NCBI GenBank assembly: GCA_964398885.1
Contig: CAYNOU010000053.1
Span: 1-18,910, forward strand
DNA length: 18,910 bases
Direction of reading: 5' to 3'
DNA from: JAGMCF01 sp964398885
GTDB lineage: Bacteria > Cloacimonadota > Cloacimonadia > JGIOTU-2
Shown: one piece after another, positions 7,645 through 15,270 of the stretch
Numbering within the stretch: position 1 is the first letter of the stretch
Layout: each line of letters begins with the position of its first letter
Program-made: the position numbers and the translations under genes
The notes under the pieces: generated by a model
Database searches by the model: none
Seen by the model: only the letters and a program-made list of their open reading frames with translations
Told to the model about the DNA's origin: nothing

Positions 7645-8067
7645 AAACTGTTTATAAACAGAATCTAAATAACTTACTTCATTACCTATCTTAATAACTT
7701 TTATGTCATCATCATTACATATTTCCATTTCTTTCAATTTGTATTTGATAACTTGAGTAAAGTAAATAGTGTCTTTATTTCTCCATTTTGATTCAATAGA
7801 TTCAGGTTGATCTGTGGCAAAAAGAATAATACGAGATACTTTTATATTTTTTTTTCTTCTAATAACCTTTAAGAATGGATTTATAATGGGAAGTGTTATA
7901 TCATTTTGAAATTTCTTATAATTATCCAGGATATATTTACCTGTTATCCTTGGTGAAAAATCTTCTAAATCTTCTTGGAAAATATTATCATCTTTCTTAA
8001 TATGATGAATATATTTATCTTTGATTTTAATGTCTTTTGTTCCTATAGTAATCGCAATAACATTCAT
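7585..8067 (-). CDS. CARF-domain protein without an effector domain (truncated Csm6-like, or stand-alone CARF)
   Basis: 160 aa from ATG 8067, which has GGAG 4 nt upstream; an in-frame upstream extension would read through the palindrome at 8099-8157 and is rejected. MNVIAITIGTKDIKI is the first strand and ligand loop of a CARF domain, and ILFATDQPESI with NKDTIYFTQVIKYKL is the conserved central segment of Csm6-type CARF proteins. Csm6 proteins are usually about 400 aa or more, with a C-terminal HEPN RNase (RxxxxH); none is present. Instead, after the CARF portion (DSVYKQF) comes a 19-aa tail, TKQKYVITEKGKKLLEDMK, like the end of a winged helix, and this tail is duplicated at 16534-16593. Options are an internal deletion of Csm6, a decoy or sensor, or a ring nuclease that degrades cyclic oligoadenylate. 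It is the last gene of the cas module, after array 1. Confidence 0.7.
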   Translation of the reverse strand: MNVIAITIGTKDIKIKDKYIHHIKKDDNIFQEDLEDFSPRITGKYILDNYKKFQNDITLPIINPFLKVIRRKKNIKVSRIILFATDQPESIESKWRNKDTIYFTQVIKYKLKEMEICNDDDIKVIKIGNEVSYLDSVYKQFTKQKYVITEKGKKLLEDMK

Positions 8068-8098
8068 TTTTCTCCAATCAGTAGAACATCTGATAGTC

Positions 8099-8157
8099 AG
8101 CCTGAGGCTTCCTGATTTTATCGGGACATACCCCAAGTGGAAAGGAGCCTCAGGCTC
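8099..8157. repeat. Palindromic element between array 1 and the CARF gene
   Basis: AGCCTGAGGCT (8099-8109) and AGCCTCAGGCT (8147-8157) are a perfect 11-bp inverted repeat, and each arm is nearly self-palindromic. A nested small hairpin, CCTGAT-TTT-ATCGGG (8111-8125), lies inside. The G+C is far above the surroundings. It lies about 30 bp upstream of the CARF start, so it may end transcription from the array, structure the CARF leader, or be a small mobile palindrome. No T-tract is present on the minus strand. Confidence 0.6.
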
Positions 8158-8199
8158 AAAAGTTTTCTACAGTTATCAGACATCTCCTCAGAAAAGTTA

Positions 8200-8530
8200 T
8201 CCAATCCTTATTTTAATGGAAATCTATATCAAATATAGAATACTTCACTTATGAAGAGAATTCAAATTATAAACCGCCATCCTTATTTTAGTGGAACTGT
8301 TCACTTAAACTTAAAGAAAATCGCAATAACTGCAATCCTGCTTTCATCCTTGTTTTAGTGGAATTATGCATTTAATCTGTTATGCTGTGATAGATAAAGG
8401 ATATACATATCTGATCCATCCATCCTTATTTTAATGGAATTCAGAATTAAAACCATCTTTGCTATGATAGACCAAGGGTACTGCTATCAATTGCATTCAT
8501 CCTTGTTTTGATAGAATAAAGAATCAAAAT
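8200..8530 (-). CRISPR. Array 1: five degenerate type III repeats between csm5 and the CARF gene
   Basis: Five copies of the core ATCCTTRTTTTARTGGAA start at 8204, 8279, 8346, 8422 and 8499 (plus-strand reading; periods 75, 67, 76, 77). After the core come 8 variable nt and then a TTAAAC-like block, giving a unit of about 36 nt with spacers of about 31-41 nt. No two full repeats are identical; the last core reads GATAGAA instead of ARTGGAA. The strand is inferred: on the minus strand the repeat ends AAGGATGG..., like type III repeats ending AAGGATTGAAAC that supply the crRNA 5' tag, and it agrees with the gene direction. It begins only about 25 bp after the csm5 stop, so it is probably co-transcribed with the csm genes. 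Confidence 0.8.
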
Positions 8531-8555
8531 GAAAATTACAAATTATCCCGACAGG

Positions 8556-9710
8556 TCAAGACATACCCAAAGCACTATGCACTACGCTGATCTTTATCCA
8601 TCCTAATGGTAGATGAGGTTTATTATCCTTTATAATCAAAGTCCTTGTAATAGGGAATGGTTCAACAAATTTTCTACCTTTGGGTGAATAACCGATTTTT
8701 CTTTTCGGAAGATTTCTTATAATCATCATCTTTGTTTTATCATTTCTAAACATACCTGATATAGAATTATCAAAGAATGTTTTACCTTTGCCAATACGCA
8801 TTATTGAAGTATCTTTAGAATTATTTAATTCATTCAACAATTGCTGATAAAATACTATAATGTTATTAAAATACCCGTTGCTATTGTATTTTTTGAAAGT
8901 TGAGAGTTCAAATTCTATATTCTGTCTGCTGAACTGATTAATAATATCAAAAATACATATTTCGTTGTTTTTGAATAGTAATTTAAATTTTTCTATATCA
9001 GGATATAATGAAGTATGTTTATGCTCTGCTTTTGATATAATTTCAAGATTTGCTATAACATCTTTTGACAGTGTTTCATAGTTTTGAGGAATTGACTGTT
9101 TTTTAGAATTGACATTTACTCTTTCACAATGTGCTACTTCTGTTTCCTCATCAATTGGCTCTGAATCAGTTATCTGTAAAAATTTCATTATGTCATCTTT
9201 GCCTCTTCCTAATAACCAATTCTCCCAATTCTTTATCCAATTTCTATCATCAAGTTTCACTTCATTTTTACGATGATTAAAATAATCAAAAAGGATAGCG
9301 GTTCTTATAGCACCTTTTAATGTGCTTCCTGGAATAAATGGCTTGCCATTCGTCTTTTGAAACAAATCAATCTTCTGGTTCTTTGGAGTGAACTCGCATA
9401 ACATCCTACTGTATGAGAATTTTCTAAAGTCCTCTCTTAAAGTATATTTAAAAAAATCACCAATATTTCTGCCTCTTGCTGTTCTTATATCTGTTTTTAT
9501 CTGTGTTAAATATTTTTCAAAAACAGTTTCTCTGTCAGAGACAGATTCTTTGGAAAAATCATCTCTTGATTTCAAGAAATCTACTAATTTTTTATTCTCA
9601 ATCAAATATACAAAACTGTTATGATAGACATAATCAGAGTATGGAGAGATGACTTTATTTTCGCCACCTCCGATATGAACAGGAGAAAGTGTTGTCATTT
9701 TACATTTCAT
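8556..9710 (-). CDS. csm5: Type III-A CRISPR RAMP protein Csm5
   Basis: 384 aa. Csm5 caps the 3' end of the crRNA in the Csm complex and helps crRNA maturation. The N-terminus, MTTLSPVHIGGGENKVISPY, is the characteristic Csm5 start, FIPGSTLKGAIRTAILFDYF is the RAMP lysine/glycine segment, and MRIGKGKTFFDNSISG with PLGWIKI closes the C-terminal RRM. ATG 9710 is chosen because MKCKMTTLSPVHIG starts where the family does. The gene overlaps the csm4 stop by 11 bp, and the run of eight Gs (minus strand) just upstream supplies a purine-rich ribosome site. Length is normal. Position is as usual: last csm structural gene. Confidence 0.92.
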   Translation of the reverse strand: MKCKMTTLSPVHIGGGENKVISPYSDYVYHNSFVYLIENKKLVDFLKSRDDFSKESVSDRETVFEKYLTQIKTDIRTARGRNIGDFFKYTLREDFRKFSYSRMLCEFTPKNQKIDLFQKTNGKPFIPGSTLKGAIRTAILFDYFNHRKNEVKLDDRNWIKNWENWLLGRGKDDIMKFLQITDSEPIDEETEVAHCERVNVNSKKQSIPQNYETLSKDVIANLEIISKAEHKHTSLYPDIEKFKLLFKNNEICIFDIINQFSRQNIEFELSTFKKYNSNGYFNNIIVFYQQLLNELNNSKDTSIMRIGKGKTFFDNSISGMFRNDKTKMMIIRNLPKRKIGYSPKGRKFVEPFPITRTLIIKDNKPHLPLGWIKISVVHSALGMS

Positions 9711-10812
9711 CTGTGCCCCCCCCAAATAAAGGGAAATTAATACCATATCTGTATATCTTATGTTTCAATTTTATCTCTTTTGGAAGATTTTCTGGAGAAA
9801 CATCTTGAAGCCTGCCTTTTATTTCTCCCAGAAAAATAGAACCTTCTGTAAACATTCTGATCTTTTGCTTCAGGAAATAATTTGCTTTTGAGTCTTGATT
9901 GCTGTAAATATAGCCACCTCGCTTTACAAGATTATAAGAGATGAGATTATCAAGATTATCTCTTTCTTTATCTGGAAATACTAATGATAAACTCATTGCG
10001 TAGTTACCTTTTTGTGGGAGTTCAATACTTTCAATCTGAATATCTTTAAAAACGCCTTTACCTATTCTTCTTTCTGGACCAATTCCTTCATCACAAAGTA
10101 ATCTCAAACTAGCATAAAATCTTTTAAAATCATCGTCAGATAAATTCTCTTGAAGAAGGAAGAACATAAATGGTTTGAATTTCAATCTTCCATATGTTAT
10201 CTCTTTTAGTTCTGTTTCTTCTTGTGAGAACAGGTTGCTGGTCTCGGTTTCAAATCTTGAACCTAATATCTTTGGCTCATCAACTATTGTAATAAAATTC
10301 TCTTTTCTAACTAGCCGCAAGAATTCATCCCTATCATAATCATTGTTTAATAGTACTTCTGATTGGTGAAAAGAGTATTTATCACCAAAAGTAGGCAATT
10401 CTAATAGACCATATCTAAAGAATCCTCTTTCTGCATCCCAGTTAGCAAAAATCTCTTTCAACACTTCAAGAGAGACAAATCTTATTCTTTTTGCTTTCTT
10501 TTTGTCATATTTCTCTTTTTCTTCTTCAATTTCATTACTTGGCGCATATTTAGAAATTCTTGCAAATGGCTTTGGAAAGAATAATATATGATTAACAAGT
10601 TGATTATTGCGACATATTTTCAAACCCGGAAACATTGAGGATATGATTACTTTACGATTTTCAAAGTGTTTAATAAAATTTTCTACAACATCGTTTTCAT
10701 AAATGATAGACAAATTGTTAATGAATGCAGAAAAGAATCTATCAGAATGGATAATATCATCTTCCATAATGATTCTAAATGGTAGCTCAGGAATAAGTTT
10801 AACTATTCGCAT
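9700..10812 (-). CDS. csm4: Type III-A CRISPR RAMP protein Csm4
   Basis: 370 aa from ATG 10812, chosen because GAGG lies 6 nt upstream and MRIVKLIPELPFRI is the normal family start; a longer frame to 10836 has no support. Csm4 binds the crRNA 5' tag and contacts Cas10 at the base of the complex. Visible features are the N-terminal RAMP strand with IIHSDRFFSAFINNL, the glycine-rich loop GIGPERRIGKGVF, and a FGG near the C-terminus. It overlaps csm3 by 14 bp and csm5 by 11 bp. The last codons contain a run of eight Gs (plus-strand Cs 9716-9723), unusual in this AT-rich region: loss of one G would join the frame to csm5. Confidence 0.9.
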   Translation of the reverse strand: MRIVKLIPELPFRIIMEDDIIHSDRFFSAFINNLSIIYENDVVENFIKHFENRKVIISSMFPGLKICRNNQLVNHILFFPKPFARISKYAPSNEIEEEKEKYDKKKAKRIRFVSLEVLKEIFANWDAERGFFRYGLLELPTFGDKYSFHQSEVLLNNDYDRDEFLRLVRKENFITIVDEPKILGSRFETETSNLFSQEETELKEITYGRLKFKPFMFFLLQENLSDDDFKRFYASLRLLCDEGIGPERRIGKGVFKDIQIESIELPQKGNYAMSLSLVFPDKERDNLDNLISYNLVKRGGYIYSNQDSKANYFLKQKIRMFTEGSIFLGEIKGRLQDVSPENLPKEIKLKHKIYRYGINFPLFGGGTDEM

Positions 10813-11554
10813 TGTTGACCTCAAGTTTGTTTTCAATCTCTTTTTTTATTCTGGAGAAGTTCTCTTGTAAGTCAAATGTCTCAAAAACAAGTTGTCTTTT
10901 ATTATCAGTTTCATAATTCTTAATCGTTTTGATTCCCATTTTCAATTCATAAAATTTAATTTTTCCATATCCTCTTGAGCCTGAGCCACCAAGATAATCA
11001 TCTTCAAGAAGACGCATTCCTTTAAGAAGTAATCTCAAATTATCAATATCCTGTTTTCCAAAGACATTATAAACTATTTCAAAATCGAATTTAGCACCAG
11101 CAGGGACTCGCTCCATACTTCTCAATCCACCTTTTACAGTTGCAGATGTTAGTCTATCAATCACATTCTCTGTTTTACTCTCTGTATAATTCATCTCTAA
11201 TTCTGAAAAGTCTTCCTGTTTATTTTTCATTTTACTTGCAATTGCTTTATCAAGAAGAGTGTCTCGGAAATATACTCGGGTGCAGCCTAAGTCACTACTT
11301 TCTGAAGCTGACGAGCCAAATATTTCTGCAATTATCCCTGTTTTAGTAATTTTGTCATGTCCTTCTGCTCTTTCTAATAAGCATCTTATCTTACCTTTCA
11401 AAGAAGAGCCAGGGATGTATGGTTCGCCATTTGACTTTTTTATGACAGGATTATCTATTCCGCCAATATCAAGAGCAGTTGAAGAACCGCCAATTGTTAG
11501 TCCTGTTAATACCTCTATTTTACCCTCAATGAATATTTTTGCACTTAGTTTCAT
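10799..11554 (-). CDS. csm3: Type III-A CRISPR RAMP protein Csm3, target-RNA nuclease
   Basis: 251 aa. Csm3 forms the helical backbone that holds the crRNA and cuts bound target RNA every 6 nt. GGIDNPVIKK carries D34, equivalent to the catalytic Asp (D33) of well-studied Csm3 proteins, so RNA cleavage should be intact. YIPGSSLKGKIRCLLE is the RAMP lysine-rich motif, followed by SDLGCTRVYFRDTLL and the glycine loop GGSGSRGYGKIKF. The start ATG 11554 has a strong AGGAGG site that lies within the last codons of csm2. It overlaps csm4 by 14 bp, indicating tight translational coupling. Confidence 0.96.
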   Translation of the reverse strand: MKLSAKIFIEGKIEVLTGLTIGGSSTALDIGGIDNPVIKKSNGEPYIPGSSLKGKIRCLLERAEGHDKITKTGIIAEIFGSSASESSDLGCTRVYFRDTLLDKAIASKMKNKQEDFSELEMNYTESKTENVIDRLTSATVKGGLRSMERVPAGAKFDFEIVYNVFGKQDIDNLRLLLKGMRLLEDDYLGGSGSRGYGKIKFYELKMGIKTIKNYETDNKRQLVFETFDLQENFSRIKKEIENKLEVNNANS

Positions 11555-11555
11555 T

Positions 11556-12080
11556 TTATTTTCCTCCTAAATATCTGTGATAAGATATGATTGCTTCAAC
11601 GAAATCTTTGAAAGATTCAAGATGTTCTTTTGTCTTTATCTTTTTTACAAGCTGTTCAAAAAGAAACATAATCTCCTTAATTTCATCATTTGTTGCTCTA
11701 CCAGCTGTATATGCTAAAACAGGACGTATAGTAATAATTTCTTTTTCATCAGCAATTGGCTTGATCTTGGCTAATACATTGCGAATTTGAGAGGTGGTGA
11801 TTTTCTGGTATCTGGGGAATCTTTCTTGCTCAATTTTTTTAAATCTAAAACTGAAAAATTCTCTTTTATCAGTAAGGAACTTTTTTACATTATCAATCAA
11901 GTTATTATATTCATCAGCATTTTTGATTGAACCTAAGGATAGAATAAGGTTCAAATAGTCTTTTCCCCAGTATTGCTCAAAGTTCTTAATAAATTGCTTT
12001 TCATCCCTTTGTAGAGAATAATCTGATTGAGCAAAATGCTTTTTACTATAATCATCAATCTTTTTTTTCCAATCTTCCAT
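11556..12080 (-). CDS. csm2: Type III-A CRISPR small subunit Csm2
   Basis: 174 aa, mostly helical. Csm2 forms the inner small-subunit filament between Cas10 and Csm5. The C-terminal half has the family pattern TTSQIRNVLAKI, then IRPVLAYTAGRA, then FKDFVEAIISYHRYLGGK. The N-terminal ~75 residues are longer than in many Csm2 proteins, which are often 120-150 aa, and are charged. The start is 1 nt after the cas10 stop with GGAG 7 nt upstream; its last codons encode the csm3 ribosome-binding site. Confidence 0.93.
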   Translation of the reverse strand: MEDWKKKIDDYSKKHFAQSDYSLQRDEKQFIKNFEQYWGKDYLNLILSLGSIKNADEYNNLIDNVKKFLTDKREFFSFRFKKIEQERFPRYQKITTSQIRNVLAKIKPIADEKEIITIRPVLAYTAGRATNDEIKEIMFLFEQLVKKIKTKEHLESFKDFVEAIISYHRYLGGK

Positions 12081-12081
12081 T

Positions 12082-14457
12082 TCATACTCCTTTCTTTGTT
12101 AATAATTCTGCCCATCGGCAAGCGACTTGCAGAATCATTGGGTTTATTTTTTTAATTTTATACGACTGAAAGAAGATATCCTCAAAGGTTTTTATCAATT
12201 TTTCTTTATCTTCTTTGCTTTTTAATGTTCGTAAATAGTAGCCAAATCGCCAGATTTTAAGAGGTTCAAATTTGTCTTTTTCAATGTTAGTCATAATTTT
12301 TTCAAATCCTTTTGTAGCGTTATACATCTTTTGAATAATTGCTCTTGATTCTCCTTTTTTAATTAGTTCACAAATTTCCTCTTTAATATCTCTTATTCTA
12401 TCAAACTCTTTCCAAGTAAATACTTCATTAAATATAGTGATTTTATTCTTTTCAGCGATTTCTTCTTTTGGATAAATAAAATGTTTTGCCTTTTCTAAGT
12501 TCTCTTCTGCAAGTTTTGCTGAACGAATAATAGGGAACTTGGCGGGAACTATTGTTATACTTGCGGAAAAGTGAATCTCTGGATTTTTAAAATAATCATC
12601 AAATCTTTTTTTGAAATCCGATACAAAATCAAAAATTTTGTCCCAGGCACCGATAAAGAAAGTATCGTCTCCACCTGAAAAAATAGGATAAATAGCACTT
12701 GCATATTTGTCTTTACTTACCAAATCATTCACTTCCCATTTAAAAAACAGGTCAAAGAAACGACTAACACCTGTAATTCTTGAGATGCTTCTTTTCTTAA
12801 TGCTTTTGTTGAAGCCTTTTGAAAAAAGCAATCCTAAATTATCAACATCCAATTTAAGTAATGCTAATTTATTATCTCCATCAGATTTTTTAGCGAGTTC
12901 AGTAAATTCTCGTTCTTTGATATTAAAAACGCCAAATTTCCAGCCAACTGAATTTTTTAAATCAATCTCATTCAGTTTATAATTTTTTCCATTATTTGAA
13001 GATTTTTCTGAAAATCTAATTGAATAGCCAAATTGAGAAAATACATTATGAATGTCTTCATAAATGTCTTCCACAGTTGGTGTTTCTTTTTCTTCTAATA
13101 TCAGGTAATTTGCTTTTGAAAGTGAATCGGTCAAAATTTTTAATGAATTACACATCTCGCAAATATCTTCTTCACCTTCTAATTTCTCTGTTACATTATC
13201 ATAAGAATGGCAGATAAAACATTGTTTTCTAGATTCTGCTGGAAATGGTCCGAAAATATTATTGAAATTATTTCCCAAATTTAGTTCGCTCCATCTTTTG
13301 TGTTTTAGTTTAGAGAGTTCTATACCTGCATTTGTCCAAACATTAGAAAAATCCTCAAAATCTGATATTTTCACAGGTATCCAATTTATTGCTAAATAAA
13401 TATCGCCTTTATGGAATTGCAATAAGATACTCAATATTTCCTTTCTAATTTTGAGCAATTCATTTTCTTTTGCTTTCGGAATTAAAATGGATGCGTGTCC
13501 ACCACTGCAAAACAGAACATTTGCCATTTCAAGATTTAATTCTTGAATAATAAATTTTGTAATTACTTCCATTAGTAATACTAAATACACAGAACGACCT
13601 TTCAAACTTGCTGCTGCTTTTTTAGAAACAATGTTGAAGATAAAGTTTTGTATGCCAGATAGGTCTAAACTCACCAATAAGAAATGCTCATCTTCTTTAG
13701 TATTTGCTGTTTTTATATTATCAATTTCTTTAGTATAATATTTTATTTTTTCATCAGTAAGTTTACTTAATTTCCATTGTTGATAAAGGCAGAGAGCAAT
13801 TGCAGCAGTTGTTTTGGAATGGTCAAAAAGTGAAATGTCAGGGGCTATTTCATTTTCTTTTCGAGGAGTTTGGGCTGGGATAAATGAAAAATATTTCTCC
13901 AATAAGAATAAAAGTTTATCTTTGTCGTTAATACAATATTTTAATTCTTCCAAGAAATTCTCAACCAGATTTTTGTATTTATCTGTCATTTTTGTTATTT
14001 CCGAATCAATTTCTAATTCTTCTTTTGGGAAAAGATTAGCAAGGCTCAATTTAGATAGATTATAAACATACTTACCTTTATTTTCGTACAATTTAGGAAG
14101 AATTGACTGAAGTAAGTAATGATAATATAGTTTTCCTTTTTGGTATATTCCTTGTTCTTCCACTCGCTCAGATGAAGAAAGCCAATCAGCAAGTTGAATA
14201 ATCTTTTCTTCTATTTTTCGTGGTTTGTGATGGAATGCAGATAGATTTATTATATTGTCATTTATTATACTTTCTTTTAGTTGAACTTTTAAAAATTCCA
14301 GAGTAAACCCGGAATGCTTTGGATGAGAGTATCTTGTATCAGCAGATTTCCATTTCTCGTTTAGTTTAAAATATTTTGTCCTTTCTATTGGTTTACCAAT
14401 ATCGTGTAGTAATGCACTAATATAGATTTCATCTTGAGCAATTGTATTCATAATCAT
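12082..14457 (-). CDS. cas10: Type III-A CRISPR Cas10 (Csm1): HD nuclease and cyclic oligoadenylate synthase
   Basis: 791 aa, the large subunit. H18-D19 in SALLHDIGKP is the N-terminal HD nuclease motif (ssDNA cleavage), with further conserved segments FHHKP (75-79) and LADWLSS (89-95). PDISLFDHSKTTAAIA (206-221) leads into the first Palm domain, LVSLDLSGIQNFIF, then CSGGHASIL. C413/C416 and C433/C436 form a four-cysteine zinc site. FSGGDD (595-598) in the second Palm is the cyclase motif, so it should make cyclic oligoadenylates when target RNA binds. Two in-frame ATGs (14457 and 14451) follow AAAGGAG; the second has better spacing. Csm2 follows after 1 nt. All catalytic motifs are intact. 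Confidence 0.97.
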   Translation of the reverse strand: MIMNTIAQDEIYISALLHDIGKPIERTKYFKLNEKWKSADTRYSHPKHSGFTLEFLKVQLKESIINDNIINLSAFHHKPRKIEEKIIQLADWLSSSERVEEQGIYQKGKLYYHYLLQSILPKLYENKGKYVYNLSKLSLANLFPKEELEIDSEITKMTDKYKNLVENFLEELKYCINDKDKLLFLLEKYFSFIPAQTPRKENEIAPDISLFDHSKTTAAIALCLYQQWKLSKLTDEKIKYYTKEIDNIKTANTKEDEHFLLVSLDLSGIQNFIFNIVSKKAAASLKGRSVYLVLLMEVITKFIIQELNLEMANVLFCSGGHASILIPKAKENELLKIRKEILSILLQFHKGDIYLAINWIPVKISDFEDFSNVWTNAGIELSKLKHKRWSELNLGNNFNNIFGPFPAESRKQCFICHSYDNVTEKLEGEEDICEMCNSLKILTDSLSKANYLILEEKETPTVEDIYEDIHNVFSQFGYSIRFSEKSSNNGKNYKLNEIDLKNSVGWKFGVFNIKEREFTELAKKSDGDNKLALLKLDVDNLGLLFSKGFNKSIKKRSISRITGVSRFFDLFFKWEVNDLVSKDKYASAIYPIFSGGDDTFFIGAWDKIFDFVSDFKKRFDDYFKNPEIHFSASITIVPAKFPIIRSAKLAEENLEKAKHFIYPKEEIAEKNKITIFNEVFTWKEFDRIRDIKEEICELIKKGESRAIIQKMYNATKGFEKIMTNIEKDKFEPLKIWRFGYYLRTLKSKEDKEKLIKTFEDIFFQSYKIKKINPMILQVACRWAELLTKKGV

Positions 14458-14477
14458 TATCTCCTTTAATTAGATGC

Positions 14478-14569
14478 CTAATTAATGCTTAATCCATTTC
14501 TTAACAATCCAAAAACTTTTAAGACAGATCTGACGAATTCAAAATAATCTGTCAAATAAAAATCTATGC
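14478..14569 (-). pseudogene. Relic of a second cas6 3' end, between array 2 and cas10
   Basis: Bases 14522-14565 align without gaps to 15312-15355 inside cas6 at 34 of 44 positions. On the minus strand the same frame reads FYLTDYFEFVRSVLKVFGLL, then a short tail and TAG at 14478-14480; cas6 ends FFLPDYLGLGKSVSRGFGMV, then KKIKYT and TAG. Length to the stop and the frame are conserved, but the glycine-rich loop is lost and an in-frame stop occurs just upstream. It is the eroded end of a duplicated cas6 and shows that array 2 once lay between two cas6 copies. The remaining 14458-14477 holds the cas10 ribosome-binding site. Confidence 0.75.
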
Positions 14570-14574
14570 TTTAT

Positions 14575-15118
14575 TTTAATCCTTATTTTAATGGAAGTTA
14601 GCACACAAACTTAACATGATGGTTGTGGAATAATATATTATAATTTGAATCCGTCCTTGTTTTAATGGAACTGCTCACTCAAATCTCGAAGCCCATGCAT
14701 AGACATGGTGAACTTTAAGATTCCATCCTTGTTTTAGTGGAATAAAGTGCTATTTATCCAGTTCAATTCAAACCAGCAGATAGAACGCCATCCTTGTTAT
14801 AGTGGAACTGTATCTGGAAAAGTTCAGTGGGCATGATTATGCGGTGTGAATACCATCCTTATTTTAATGGAATCTCTCAGGATTACTCAGATTAATATAT
14901 AAACCAAGTAAATCAAGAAAAATCTGTCAAGTTTAATCCTTGTTTTAATGGAAAACAACTGTTAAACATAATATAGGTAATTTTCACAGGATAGATGGCT
15001 ATAAGAAGAATTCATCCTTGTTTTGATGGAATCAAGCTTTTAAACAGAAGTAAGTATGCAATATATAGTATGAGAAACCTGTATCCATCCTTATTATTTT
15101 GGAAATCGGAGTAAAAAC
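14575..15118 (-). CRISPR. Array 2: eight degenerate type III repeats between cas6 and cas10
   Basis: Eight copies of the core ATCCTTRTTTTARTGGAA start at 14579, 14653, 14725, 14790, 14855, 14936, 15014 and 15087 (periods 74, 72, 65, 65, 81, 78, 73). The TTAAAC-like block 8 nt beyond the core is perfect at 14936 and 15014 and damaged in most others; the 8 nt between differ in every copy. The preceding positions are usually TTCC or similar. The unit is about 36 nt with spacers of about 29-45 nt. Transcription on the minus strand, from the cas6 side, is inferred from the AAGGATGG-type repeat end and gene direction. The core at 15087 is the most divergent. The family matches array 1. Confidence 0.85.
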
Positions 15119-15171
15119 CTATGTGGCAATAATGATATTTATTCTAATTTGAAGAACATATCATCCCAATT

Positions 15172-15201
15172 TTTATATAACTATAGCAACCAACAAAACA
15201 A
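15172..15201 (-). promoter_or_regulatory. Candidate leader promoter of array 2
   Basis: On the minus strand TTGTTT (15201-15196), 18 nt, TATAAA (15177-15172) lies about 50 bp before the first repeat read in that direction and about 70 bp past the cas6 stop. It would suit a leader promoter. In AT-rich DNA such matches are common, so this is weak. The rest of 15119-15270 shows nothing else. Confidence 0.25.
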
Positions 15202-15270
15202 GTAAAAAATTTATAAATGGAAAGGAAATACATTCTTATTCATTCTTTTTCACCATTCAATTAATCACTA

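Noticed and set aside
8068..8136. Upstream extension of the CARF gene (MGYVPIKSGSLRL...)
   Set aside because: The extension runs through the palindromic element, and the real domain start MNVIAITIGT has its own GGAG site at good spacing.
8594..8614. ATCCATCCTAATGGTAGAT within csm5, resembling a CRISPR repeat core
   Set aside because: It lacks the TTRTTTT centre, is out of phase with array 1, and encodes the conserved PLGWIK end of Csm5; coincidence.
14523..14553. GACAGAT/ATCTGTC inverted repeat upstream of cas10, operator-like, with TTGACA nearby
   Set aside because: The whole segment is explained as the decayed cas6 3' end (34/44 identity to cas6), so the symmetry is probably inherited, and no -10 fits.
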